Assembly: GCF_039536745.1 (NCBI RefSeq)
Contig: NZ_BAAAZE010000008.1
Span: 62,001-126,000 of the forward strand
Direction of reading: 5' to 3'
Origin: Actimicrobium antarcticum
GTDB taxonomy: Bacteria > Pseudomonadota > Gammaproteobacteria > Burkholderiales > Burkholderiaceae_D
Length of the DNA: 64,000 bases
The notes under the pieces are model-generated. The model was not told the DNA's origin. It did not search any database and was given only the letters and a program-made list of their open reading frames with translations. Below, one piece after another: positions 44,363-52,646 of this stretch; position 1 is the first letter of the stretch, and each line of letters begins with the position of its first letter. Both the position numbers and the translations under genes were made by a program.

Positions 44363-44746
44363 TTATCGCATGCCGGTCAATGTATTTGCATCCACAATCA
44401 GCCTTACGCCTAGCGAGCCGGAACCGTTATAGACCGGGGATTTTCGCAAACAGATTTCAACGGATTCAATGTCTGCATAAGCGGCACATGCCTCGGCGAT
44501 ACGGGTAATAAGTCGCTCCTGGGTTGCGTAATGGCCGTCGCCGGCAAGACGGATAATTTCCGTGACCAGAGGGTCATAGTCGAACACGTACGCCATACCG
44601 TCTTCGGCAATCACGACTTTTTTCGCATTGACTTGCAAGGTCAGGTCCAGCACATGCTTGTCTGGCACGATGTCATGGGGACCGTAGGTCCCGATATCGG
44701 TATTGATTTGCAGGTCGCGCAGTTCAAAACAGGCTTGGCTTTTCAT
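44363..44746 (-). CDS. FolB-type dihydroneopterin aldolase family protein
   Basis: The 127 residues match the family (about 118-130). The N-terminal FELRDLQINTDIGTYGPHDI corresponds to the usual FxxxxGxxGxxxxE start. A tyrosine-containing VFDYDPLVTEII block and C-terminal VEICLRKSPVYNGSGSLGV fit the tunnelling-fold dimer. Dihydroneopterin aldolase acts in folate synthesis. Several betaproteobacteria carry such a gene next to unrelated genes, and a true folB elsewhere cannot be excluded. It has a good start but a weak ribosome binding site. Confidence 0.88.
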   Translation of the reverse strand: MKSQACFELRDLQINTDIGTYGPHDIVPDKHVLDLTLQVNAKKVVIAEDGMAYVFDYDPLVTEIIRLAGDGHYATQERLITRIAEACAAYADIESVEICLRKSPVYNGSGSLGVRLIVDANTLTGMR

Positions 44747-45261
44747 CCGGGTGTTCCGTCTTCAGAGGTGTTTGGTGGGACTGCGGTCGCATACCGCCCT
44801 GTCACTATCCGATCGCCATAACGACCTGGCAGAGCGCTCTTGGTTTGCGACAGTGCGGACACCAGTTTAATTCTCTTTTTTAAACCCGGTTGCAACGGCA
44901 ATTCCCTGAAGTCAGTAGCACTACGTTGACGTGGCGATCGCTCATGCATGCGCCTGGTGCGTCGTACACGGAACGCTGCGCCAGGAACCGCGCCGCCGTC
45001 GTATGGCGGAGTGCAAACCTGACTCCGAGCGGTATCGGGGCCGGCAGCGTTACCGGGAGCGCGATCATTGCCGAGGGGTTATTATCGTCAGCCGGATTTG
45101 ACGTTATCTTCAGGCGCGGCGCATGTTCTTGCGTCGGGCACGTAACGCGACCGGAATTTTTCCTCACGCCGTCAGGCAGCAACCAATTGGCTGATGCCTG
45201 TCAGCCAGTGGCCAAAGTTCTGTCCACGGCGCTCGGTAATCTCTCTATAACAAGGTATTTC
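44747..45261. other. 515-bp stretch with no recognised feature
   Basis: Open frames exist on both strands here (one continuous with the downstream DUF4149 gene), but none shows family-like sequence. A T-rich stretch at 44870-44882 is followed by AAACCCGGTT. It could be the trace of an eroded gene; no confident remnant was read. The downstream end holds the DUF4149 ribosome binding site (CAAGG at 45251). Confidence 0.4.
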
Positions 45262-45657
45262 GTGATCACACATTCGTTAGCGGTGCTGGCCACCGCGCTG
45301 CTGTTTGGCGGAATGACGCTGTATTCGTTCGGGCTTGCGGCGTTGCTTTTCTCGACTTTGCCAGCTGCAACGGCAGGTGCAACACTGCGTCGCGCCTTCA
45401 CGTGGTTCTATGCTTTTGTCGTGGCCACAGCAGCATTCGCGGCTTTGACGTGGTGGGCGCATGACGCCACTGCCGCTGTCGTGATGGCTGGTGTCGCCCT
45501 GTCCACCGTGCCCGTATGGCAGCTGTTGATGCCAGCGATTAATCGCGCTACGGACGCCGGCCAGCGGCAGCGTTTCAAGTGGTTGCACGGCTTGTCGGTG
45601 GTCGTGACATTGAGCCATATTGTCGGCACAGGCTGGCTGCTGGCACGACTCGTTTGA
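45262..45657 (+). CDS. DUF4149-like small membrane protein
   Basis: An inner-membrane protein of 131 residues starting at a GTG with AAGG about 7 bp upstream. There are four hydrophobic segments: HSLAVLATALLFGGMTLYSF, then about 45-75, 80-100 and a last one ending TGWLLARLV. The GGMxLYS(F) start and the loop RQRFKWLHGLSVV are characteristic of DUF4149 proteins. The open frame extends back to 44890, but that region has no membrane or family signal. Function is unknown. Confidence 0.78.
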   Translation: MITHSLAVLATALLFGGMTLYSFGLAALLFSTLPAATAGATLRRAFTWFYAFVVATAAFAALTWWAHDATAAVVMAGVALSTVPVWQLLMPAINRATDAGQRQRFKWLHGLSVVVTLSHIVGTGWLLARLV

Positions 45658-45682
45658 TTCGTCTTCACTGGTTGCCATCGCA

Positions 45683-45742
45683 GCTATGCCGACGCCGGTG
45701 TCCTTACCGACTTTGATTTTTCGTTTGACAGCAATGAGCGCA
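45683..45742 (+). repeat. 60-bp exact copy of a segment of the downstream helicase gene
   Basis: From GCTATGCCGACGCCGGTGTC to the end of ...AGCAATGAGCGCA, this is identical over 60 bp to 47970-48029, which encodes the YADAGVLTDFDFSFDSNER part of the helicase. The flanks on both sides differ. It lies in the same orientation. Confidence 0.93.
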
Positions 45743-46102
45743 CAGGGGCGTTGATGTCGACCCGCTGCATTTCGTGGTGCCCAAGTCGGGCTGGGCGCAG
45801 AGCCTTGCGATCGCTGGCAAGTGGTGCTGCGTGAACTGGTTTTCGGGCTGGCGAACTGTCTCGTAAGTGCATCACGAAGTGGGAAATGCCTGAGACGCAC
45901 CCGATGATCGATAGCGATCATGTCCGCAATTTTCGCGATGGCGGCAAACTCCTCTTCAACTATCCGGCACTCCCGGTGCCCATGAAGAGCCACCATAAAG
46001 TCCACCACCAAACTCCCCGTCAACCTGCAAGACCTGCTGCGCCAGCGCACAGTTGAAAGCGCCCGTATCGAGTACAAGGCAGGCTGGAATCCTGATCCGG
46101 TC
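45743..46102 (+). pseudogene. rearranged non-coding stretch with peptide-like fragments
   Basis: After the 60-bp copy the DNA reads like broken coding sequence. DPLHFVVPKSGWAQSLAIAG lies in one frame, and RKCITKWEMPETHPMIDSDH followed by VRNFRDGGKLLFNYPALPVP in another, each ended by stops. I do not recognise the source protein. From 45986 the frame of the following AlbA_2 gene is open (NLQDLLRQRTVESARIEYKA) but without ATG, GTG or TTG until 46103. Confidence 0.5.
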
Positions 46103-47530
46103 GTGCGGTCGATATGCGCGTTTGCCAACGACTTCGAAAATCTGGGCGGCGGTTATCTGGTCCTGGGGCAAGACTGCGACGCCAACGGTCAGCCAGTGTT
46201 TCCACCCGAAGGATTGCCCGGGCACCAGCTCGACAAGATTCAGCAAGAACTGCTGGCCTGTTGCCAACTGATCCAGCCGCCGTATTTTCCGACACTCAGT
46301 CTGGAGCGGATTGAAGGACGCCATCTGATCATCCTGTGGGCGCCAGGCGGGCAAACCCGGCCCTACAAGGCACCCGCCGCTGTCACGGCACGGCACAAGT
46401 CGTGGCACTACTATGTGCGCCGTTACAGCAGCACGGTCGAGGCCAAGGGAGAGCTGGAGCAGGAACTGCTGAGTCTGACCGCAAAGGTGCCATTCGATGA
46501 TCGCTTCCGGCAATCGGCGCGGGTCGATGACTTGTCACCAGCACTGATGCAGGCGTTCCTGCGCGAGGTGGGCAGTGAGTTGCAGGACGACGCACCGGCC
46601 TTGTCGGTCGAGGCGCTCGGGCGGCAAATGAACGTGGTCGGTGGTGCGAGTGAATCGCCGATGCCGAAGAATATCGGGCTGCTGTTTTTCAATGCGACGC
46701 CGGAGCAATTTTTTCCCGGCACGCAGATCGATGTGGTGTGGTTTCCCGATGGTGCCGGTGGCGACCGGTTCGTCGAAAAAATTTTCACGGGACCGCTGGG
46801 TCGGATGACGCGCGAGGCGCTCGATTACATCCAGCGTAATTACCTGCATGAGACCGTCATCAAGCATCCGCAGCGCGCAGAGGCGCAGCGTATCGTGAAC
46901 TTTCCGTATGCCGCGATTGAAGAAGCGGTGGTCAATGCGGTCTATCACCGTTCGTACGAAGAGCGCGAGCCGATCGAGGTACGAATCAGCCACGACGAAC
47001 TGGTGGTGTTCAGTTTTCCAGGGCCGGACCGCTCGATCCGGCTGGCGGATTTGCAGGCCGGACGCGCAGTGAGTCGGCGTTATCGCAACCGTCGCATCGG
47101 CGAGTTCCTGAAAGAACTGGATCTGACCGAGGGCCGTGCGACCGGCATCCCAAAAATACTCAAAGTGATGGCGGCCAATGGTTCGCCGTTGTCGGTGTTC
47201 GAGAGCGATGACGAACGCACGGCGTTTGTGATCCGGTTGCCGGTGCATGTGCTGGCGCAGAGGCTTACCGCGGAAGTCACCATGGAAGTCACCATGGAAG
47301 TCACCATGGAAGTCGAAAAGTTACTCCGCGCCGTGCGCGGCGAGATGAGCCGCCAAGCACTGCAATCAGCACTGGGATTGAAAAACGCCGACTATTTCCG
47401 CAAGGCTTATGTGCTTCCCGCAATCGCTACGGGCTATTTGGAAATGACTTTGCCTGCGCAGCCGAAAAGCCGACTACAGCGCTACCGCCTCACCGATGCA
47501 GGCCGCGCATGGCTGCAAACACGAATCTGA
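46103..47530 (+). CDS. AlbA_2 (Schlafen-type) ATP-binding protein, start uncertain
   Basis: A 475-residue protein from the GTG at 46103. The N-terminal AlbA_2 domain (CAFANDFENLGGGYLVLGQD) is followed by an ATPase-like C-terminal region as in RecG-like ATP-binding proteins (FPYAAIEEAVVNAVYHRSYE, RRIGEFLKELDLTEGRATGI). The homologous beginning of AlbA_2 (VESARIEYKAGWNPD) lies upstream in the same frame, from 45986, where no standard start exists; an ATA at 45995 sits where a Met would be expected. A 12-bp tandem repeat encodes EVTM three times near residue 392. The helicase gene starts 66 bp downstream. Confidence 0.8.
   Translation: MRSICAFANDFENLGGGYLVLGQDCDANGQPVFPPEGLPGHQLDKIQQELLACCQLIQPPYFPTLSLERIEGRHLIILWAPGGQTRPYKAPAAVTARHKSWHYYVRRYSSTVEAKGELEQELLSLTAKVPFDDRFRQSARVDDLSPALMQAFLREVGSELQDDAPALSVEALGRQMNVVGGASESPMPKNIGLLFFNATPEQFFPGTQIDVVWFPDGAGGDRFVEKIFTGPLGRMTREALDYIQRNYLHETVIKHPQRAEAQRIVNFPYAAIEEAVVNAVYHRSYEEREPIEVRISHDELVVFSFPGPDRSIRLADLQAGRAVSRRYRNRRIGEFLKELDLTEGRATGIPKILKVMAANGSPLSVFESDDERTAFVIRLPVHVLAQRLTAEVTMEVTMEVTMEVEKLLRAVRGEMSRQALQSALGLKNADYFRKAYVLPAIATGYLEMTLPAQPKSRLQRYRLTDAGRAWLQTRI
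47273..47314 (+). repeat. 12-bp in-frame tandem repeat, 3.5 copies
   Basis: Unit GAAGTCACCATG, three full copies and a half copy, encoding EVTM-EVTM-EVTM-EV between the ATPase-like and winged-helix parts of the AlbA_2 protein. Such slippage-prone units change linker length without changing frame. Confidence 0.9.
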
Positions 47531-47596
47531 ATACGGCATTCCACCGCGTCCCCACCCTGCTCGACTACCATACTGATTTCCGACCCAATTCGCCCC

Positions 47597-49609
47597 ATGC
47601 CCGTCTCACCAACCCCCGAACAAATCGCGATCATCGAATCGACCAAGCCGGTCACCATGATCGAAGCCGTGGCTGGCGCCGGCAAGACTACCGTGCTGGC
47701 CTGCGTGCTCAAGCGCGCTTGCGACAAAGGCGTCGCACCGGCGCAGGCCATCGCACTGTGTTTTTCGCAGGGAGCCAAGGAACGACTGACGCAAAAATTT
47801 GTGGAAGAAGGCGCGCCACGCGGCATCGTGGTCCAGACCGTCGAAGAATTCGCACGCCAGCAAGTGATCAGCATGGCCGGCGCGAGTTACCTCGACATGC
47901 CGGTTTTTTACGACAGCAACGAGCAGATCCGGCCGCATATCGTGGCCGCAGCCGAAGCGGTCTGGCAGCGCTATGCCGACGCCGGTGTCCTTACCGACTT
48001 TGATTTTTCGTTTGACAGCAATGAGCGCATCGAGGATTTCATTCGTCTGCTGGTGCGCCTGAAAGCCAACCTCGTCACGCTGGAATTCGAGGCGCGTGAT
48101 ACCGATGAAATCGCCGAGTCGCTCGACGAATCTGCCGAACTCATCGCAATCTGCAAAGAGGTCGAACGCCAGCGCGGTACCGATTCCGGCGAGTGTGTCT
48201 GGCAAAGCCCGTTCGACCATGTCACCGACCTGATCGGGTTATTCCGACGCCAGCCAGAAGCAGTGAACGTGCTGCCGCGTTTCCGCATCTGCGTGGTCGA
48301 CGAGTGGCATGACGTCAATGCCGCCGAGTTCGCACTGGTGCAATTGCTGGCGCGGCATGCGCGGCTGGTGGTGGTGGGCGACCGCGATCAGATTATCAAT
48401 GCCGAACGCGGGGCCGATCCGGCGCTGTCGTCGAACGGATTTGATTTTGCGTTTCCGGGTGCGACCCGGCAGGCGATCACCCGCACGTTTCGCTTCGGAT
48501 CGTCGTTGTCGGCGCTGGCGGGAGCGATGATGCGGCGCGAATGCGTGTCGCAGCCGGGATTGAGCACCAGGGTGACGTACATGCCCTACCAGCCCGGAGC
48601 CGACAATGATTGTGCCGCCATGGTGGTCGCGACGATCACTGCAGCGCGGGCGCGCAAGGATGCCAAGCTGAGCGATTTTGCGGTCGTGGTACGCGATGCC
48701 GACCAAAGTATCGACATCGAAAACCAGCTGATCGATGCTGAAATCCCGTACCGCTGTTCTGGTTTTGATTCGTATCTGGTGCGCCCCGAGATACTGATGC
48801 TGCGCGGCCTGCTGCACATCGCCACCGGCAGTTACGACACGCTCTCTGGCGAAAAGCTGTCCACCGAAAAACTGGTGCGCAGCCTCGGCCTGTATGCGTC
48901 TGCACGGTTTGATTCGGATGCCGATTTTGCGTCGCTGTTGTCGTTCGACGAGCGGCTGGCGCCGGAGCTGAAAAACGAACGGCGCTGGAAAGAAGCGTTA
49001 CGCATGATTACCGCCGAACCGGCTACGCTGGAGTCCTTTTTTTCGGGGATCTTGTGCCGCGTGTCATCGGTGGATTCGGATAGTACCGGACGCTGGAAAA
49101 TTCGCTTTGCAGAAGTCGTTGCGACGCTGCGCGAGATGGCCGCGAACGTGGCCGTAAAAAACACCGCCGTGCAATTGCTGACTTACGCGGTCCGTCAGCT
49201 TGACCTGGCGTCCGCCACCAGTCGTGTCTTCGTCAGTCGTGGGCGCGCGGACTCGGCAACGCGGTCGATTGACGCCTTTATCCGCTTTGCCGGCAACCGT
49301 CCCGATCAGTCCGCCACCGATTTTCTCAGGGAGCTGGCGGCGCGCCAGGCCAGTATCGGCAAGAAGCTCAATTACCTGAAAGGTCGCGCACAACTGGATC
49401 TGACCACGGTGCAATACGCGAAGGGCAAGGAGTGGCCGCAAGTCCTGATCCCGTACCTGGAGCGTGGCCAGTTTCCGCGTACGGCCAATCTCGGCGAGGA
49501 GCGCCGTTTGCTGTATGTCGCCATGACGCGGGCGATGACGTCGCTGACCTTGTTCGAGCCAGCCGAGGCGTTCGCCAGCCGTCGCAGCGCGCTGCTGCCG
49601 CGACCATAG
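47597..49609 (+). CDS. UvrD/Rep-like superfamily 1 DNA helicase
   Basis: A 3'-5' DNA helicase-like ATPase of 670 residues. Motif I is EAVAGAGKTTV (23-33), motif II VVDEWHDVNAAEF, motif III VVGDRDQIINAERGADP, motif IV-like ITRTFRFGSSL, motif V AKGKEWPQVLIPYL and motif VI EERRLLYVAMTRAMTSL. All core motifs are present, so the ATPase is probably active. It is shorter than UvrD (720) and diverges in the middle, resembling accessory SF1A helicases. It follows the AlbA_2 gene by 66 bp in the same direction. A 60-bp piece of it is copied 2.3 kb upstream. Confidence 0.88.
   Translation: MPVSPTPEQIAIIESTKPVTMIEAVAGAGKTTVLACVLKRACDKGVAPAQAIALCFSQGAKERLTQKFVEEGAPRGIVVQTVEEFARQQVISMAGASYLDMPVFYDSNEQIRPHIVAAAEAVWQRYADAGVLTDFDFSFDSNERIEDFIRLLVRLKANLVTLEFEARDTDEIAESLDESAELIAICKEVERQRGTDSGECVWQSPFDHVTDLIGLFRRQPEAVNVLPRFRICVVDEWHDVNAAEFALVQLLARHARLVVVGDRDQIINAERGADPALSSNGFDFAFPGATRQAITRTFRFGSSLSALAGAMMRRECVSQPGLSTRVTYMPYQPGADNDCAAMVVATITAARARKDAKLSDFAVVVRDADQSIDIENQLIDAEIPYRCSGFDSYLVRPEILMLRGLLHIATGSYDTLSGEKLSTEKLVRSLGLYASARFDSDADFASLLSFDERLAPELKNERRWKEALRMITAEPATLESFFSGILCRVSSVDSDSTGRWKIRFAEVVATLREMAANVAVKNTAVQLLTYAVRQLDLASATSRVFVSRGRADSATRSIDAFIRFAGNRPDQSATDFLRELAARQASIGKKLNYLKGRAQLDLTTVQYAKGKEWPQVLIPYLERGQFPRTANLGEERRLLYVAMTRAMTSLTLFEPAEAFASRRSALLPRP
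47970..48029 (+). repeat. 60-bp segment duplicated at 45683-45742
   Basis: The in-gene (parental) copy of the 60-bp identity, within the helicase sequence YADAGVLTDFDFSFDSNER. Confidence 0.93.
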
Positions 49610-49619
49610 GCGGGGCGCT

Positions 49620-50612
49620 TCAGGCGGCCACGGGCTGATGCACCTCGGCCAGAATTTCATACGAGCGCTGGCGCGCTGCCTGATCGAAAATCTGCGAGGT
49701 CACCATCAACTCATCGGCACCGGTGCGCCCAATGAACGCCTCCAGCGCAGCGGCCACGGTAGCCGGCCCGCCGATCGCTGATGACGACAGCGTGTGTTCC
49801 AGCATCGCACGCGCTTCCGGTGGCAGGCGTTCCAGGTAGCCCTGTACCGGCGCTTGCAGCAAGGATGGCCGACCGCTGCGCAGGTTCACGAAGGCCTGCT
49901 GCATCGAAGTCGCCAGCAAGCGCCCTTCTTCGTCGGTATCGGCGGCAAACACATTAAAACCCAGCATGACGTAGGGTTTCGCCAGTCGTGCCGAGGGCTT
50001 GAAGCGGGCCCGATATATCTCGATGGCCTGCATCATCTGGCCCGGTGCGAAGTGCGATGCAAAGGCATACGGCAAACCGAACTCAGCGGCCAGTTGGGCG
50101 CCAAACAGGCTGCTGCCAAGTATCCAGACCGGAACGTCCAGTCCGGCACCGGGCACAGCGCGCACGCCTCGCCCGCTGTAGGGTTCGAAGTACGCCATCA
50201 GCTCCAGCACATCCTGCGGAAATTCATCCGCATCGCTCGCCAGATTGCGCCGCATTGCCCGCGCGCTGGCCTGGTCGGAACCCGGTGCGCGGCCAAGGCC
50301 CAGGTCGATGCGACCCGGGAACAGTGACGCCAGCGTGCCGAACTGCTCGGCAATCACGAGTGGCGAATGATTCGGCAACATGACCCCGCCTGCGCCGACC
50401 CGGATCGTGCTGGTACCGGCAGCGACATGGCCGATCACGACCGCCGTAGCGGCGCTGGCGATACCAGGCATGCCATGGTGTTCGGCCAGCCAGTAGCGGT
50501 GGTAACCCAGACGCTCGCCGTGTTGCGCCAGGCTGAGCGTGCTGCGAAACGATTGTGCTGCGTCGCTGCCTTCCACGATGGGGGACAGGTCAAGTATCGA
50601 TAAGGGAATCAT
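49620..50612 (-). CDS. LLM-class flavin-dependent oxidoreductase (luciferase-like)
   Basis: An FMN-dependent luciferase-like monooxygenase family protein of 330 residues, the usual length. The N-terminal barrel strand IPLSILDLSPIVEGSD and HRYWLAEHHGMPGIAS are typical of this MsnO8/YhbW-type branch. GRIDLGLGRAPGSDQAS and VWILGSSLFGAQLAAE are also family blocks. The substrate is unknown. It converges on the helicase gene with a 10-bp gap. Confidence 0.92.
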   Translation of the reverse strand: MIPLSILDLSPIVEGSDAAQSFRSTLSLAQHGERLGYHRYWLAEHHGMPGIASAATAVVIGHVAAGTSTIRVGAGGVMLPNHSPLVIAEQFGTLASLFPGRIDLGLGRAPGSDQASARAMRRNLASDADEFPQDVLELMAYFEPYSGRGVRAVPGAGLDVPVWILGSSLFGAQLAAEFGLPYAFASHFAPGQMMQAIEIYRARFKPSARLAKPYVMLGFNVFAADTDEEGRLLATSMQQAFVNLRSGRPSLLQAPVQGYLERLPPEARAMLEHTLSSSAIGGPATVAAALEAFIGRTGADELMVTSQIFDQAARQRSYEILAEVHQPVAA

Positions 50613-50723
50613 CAGAAGGCGATCACGAAGAGGGAAGTCGGTTACATGGGTCCATGCCGCGATTCTTCAAGTTGGTGGTCCCGGAGGATGACCCGTCGGC
50701 CCATCCTGGTGTACTCTGCAGGC

Positions 50724-51164
50724 ATGAACAATGACACCGATATCCAGCTTTGCGGGTCCTTCACTGCGAAGGATTCTTCCGGCAACCTGCGCGAGATCAG
50801 CATGATCCGCATTTTTGATGAGGGCTACGGCATGATCGACGTCTATGTCGACCTGCGCCATGCCATGAACGACGATCCGCTGTCCGAAGACGCCGTCCTG
50901 ATCCACCACATCACCAAGCATTTGCACGGCCTCGGCTATGTCGGACCCGACCTGATTGCGGGCGACATCGCCCTGCAGGATGACAAGCTGATCGTACTGG
51001 AAGCGCCGGAAGACTTCATCGTCTTCGCCGAAAGTCGCGGCTGGAAAAACCTGGCGGAAGAGTTCGCCGACGATGACGAGATCAGCGACGAACAGGCTGC
51101 CTCGGTAGCGCCGGCAGCCAGCGCGCAGCTCGATGCGCTGCTGCGCAAGTTCAAAAGCAAGTAG
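50724..51164 (+). CDS. hypothetical acidic protein
   Basis: Not recognised. The 146-residue product starts at the ATG at 50724 (frame open to 50646, not family-like). It is acidic and soluble, with a segment EFADDDEISDEQAASVAPAA near the end and a basic tail LRKFKSK. It has no signal peptide or membrane segment. Length and codon usage are consistent with a real cytoplasmic protein. The RNase HI-family gene begins 18 bp behind, so the two are probably cotranscribed. Confidence 0.7.
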   Translation: MNNDTDIQLCGSFTAKDSSGNLREISMIRIFDEGYGMIDVYVDLRHAMNDDPLSEDAVLIHHITKHLHGLGYVGPDLIAGDIALQDDKLIVLEAPEDFIVFAESRGWKNLAEEFADDDEISDEQAASVAPAASAQLDALLRKFKSK

Positions 51165-51182
51165 GCAGCACAAATCAGTGCA

Positions 51183-51848
51183 GTGGACATCCGGGAAGAG
51201 CCGCCCGACTGGGATCAGCTGTGTGCCACGGCGCATGCCAGAGAGCTGGTGCAAGCGCGCCGGCTGTCGCGCAATGCGGGGCTGCCGGTTGCCGAGGCGC
51301 TGCGCAACATATTGACAGCGGTGGCGCAGCCAGGCGGCTTGCAGGAGCTGGTGACATTGCGCCGACAATCCAGGCTGGACGAGCTGGTACGGCGTGACCG
51401 GCACCATCAGGAAAAAGCGGCTGCGTGGCACGCCAGGCAGCACCAGAAATTGCCCGATCCTGCGGCATGGCACGGCTGGTTTGACGGTTCGGCGTGGCCG
51501 AACCCGGGACGTATCGGGCTGGGCGGCGTGCTGCGCAGCCCGTCGGGAAGCATTATCGAGATCAGCATCCAGGCCGGTCACGGCGACAGCAACCAGGCGG
51601 AATACCTTGCGCTGCTGGCTTTGCTGGAGGCCGCACTGCCACTGCAACCGGCGGCGCTGGTGATCCACGGTGACAGCCGGATCGTGATCGATGATGTGAC
51701 CTCGCTGCACGAAGTCCCGGGACTGCAAACTTACCGGAAACTAGCCACATCGCTGATCGCCATCCTTGGTGAAGTGCGGTTCCAGTGGATACCCCGCGCA
51801 AGAAATACAAGCGCCGACGCGCTGTCGCAACGCGCGCGCCAGACATGA
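51183..51848 (+). CDS. ribonuclease HI family protein
   Basis: A GTG-started protein of 221 residues. The C-terminal RNase H fold (from about residue 95) keeps the four acidic catalytic positions: Asp in WFDGSAWPNPGRIGLGGVL, Glu in SNQAEYLALLALLEAAL, Asp in IHGDSRIVIDD, and Asp in NTSADALSQRA. The first 90 residues form a helical, Arg-rich extension (NAGLPVAEALRNILTAVAQP) not found in standard RNase HI. Activity on RNA-DNA hybrids is plausible but not shown. It is followed by a terminator. Confidence 0.87.
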   Translation: MDIREEPPDWDQLCATAHARELVQARRLSRNAGLPVAEALRNILTAVAQPGGLQELVTLRRQSRLDELVRRDRHHQEKAAAWHARQHQKLPDPAAWHGWFDGSAWPNPGRIGLGGVLRSPSGSIIEISIQAGHGDSNQAEYLALLALLEAALPLQPAALVIHGDSRIVIDDVTSLHEVPGLQTYRKLATSLIAILGEVRFQWIPRARNTSADALSQRARQT

Positions 51849-51850
51849 AA

Positions 51851-51876
51851 AAGCCTCGCGTCCTGCGAGGCTTTCT
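51851..51876 (+). terminator. terminator after the RNase HI-family gene
   Basis: Stem AAGCCTCGC / GCGAGGCTT with loop GTCCT, followed by a T-rich tail (TCTGCTTTCTTTCC). It lies 3 bp after the stop codon. Confidence 0.8.
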
Positions 51877-51938
51877 GCTTTCTTTCCGTGCCAGTCAATC
51901 GATATCAATCAAATTGGCATCAATCGAATCGACATCAA

Positions 51939-52496
51939 TCAATAACCGTATTTTTGCCCGGCCATGTTGCCCAGATATCCGCCACCAACAGCGCCGGCTA
52001 CCGTAGCCAGAGTACGTCCACGCCCGCCGCCGACTTGATTACCGAGCAGGCCACCGACGACCGCGCCGGTCGCGATACCGATCGGGCTATTGGCGACGGG
52101 GGCCGGTTGCTGATAGGTCGGCTGGCGTACATCGTTGCGATAACCCGTGTCGGCCTGTGCGTACGTTTGTGATTGTGTGTGGTGCGTGTGTGTGGTGCGG
52201 CGGGCGGTCGAGGCCTGCTTGACAGCGACGGGTGCCTGTACCGGATCAACCTGATATGCGGACGCGATCGGCGCGGTCACCGGTTGCATGTATTGCAGTC
52301 CTGCGGCGGTTTGTACCAGTACCGGTGCGCCGGCATTTTGCACCAGAGGTGCGTTGTTGCTGTTGTCACTGCTGTGCGAGTTCGGCAGGATGCCGGCGAT
52401 GGCCGCGACGCCCAGCAAGCTCACCAGAATCACCGAGACAGCGGCGCCGGCGGCCAGCGGATGGATGCGTGAAGGGGTGGTTGGGATCGTTTCCAT
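51939..52496 (-). CDS. glycine-zipper 2TM domain protein
   Basis: A 185-residue envelope protein with one N-terminal hydrophobic segment (AAGAAVSVILVSLLGVAAIA, about residues 16-35) likely serving as an anchor. A Gln/Thr/Ala-rich linker follows. The C-terminal glycine zipper covers about residues 142-182 (GAVVGGLLGNQVGGGRGRT, then GAVGGGYLGNMAGQKYGY). Proteins of this class occur in the outer membrane or periplasm and are linked to envelope stress in other species. Divergent from the next gene across about 150 bp. Confidence 0.85.
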   Translation of the reverse strand: METIPTTPSRIHPLAAGAAVSVILVSLLGVAAIAGILPNSHSSDNSNNAPLVQNAGAPVLVQTAAGLQYMQPVTAPIASAYQVDPVQAPVAVKQASTARRTTHTHHTQSQTYAQADTGYRNDVRQPTYQQPAPVANSPIGIATGAVVGGLLGNQVGGGRGRTLATVAGAVGGGYLGNMAGQKYGY

Positions 52497-52646
52497 GGAG
52501 TGCTCCTGCGTTGCGTGTTTGGGAGACTTGAGCCTAACCAGAGCAGGCCATCATGGCACCCTCTATTCGGTATCAAGTGTGTCAAGATGTAAGCCAGCAG
52601 CACGACTGTGTTACCGTGCATCGTCCTTCCAAAGCTTCTGTTTGCC

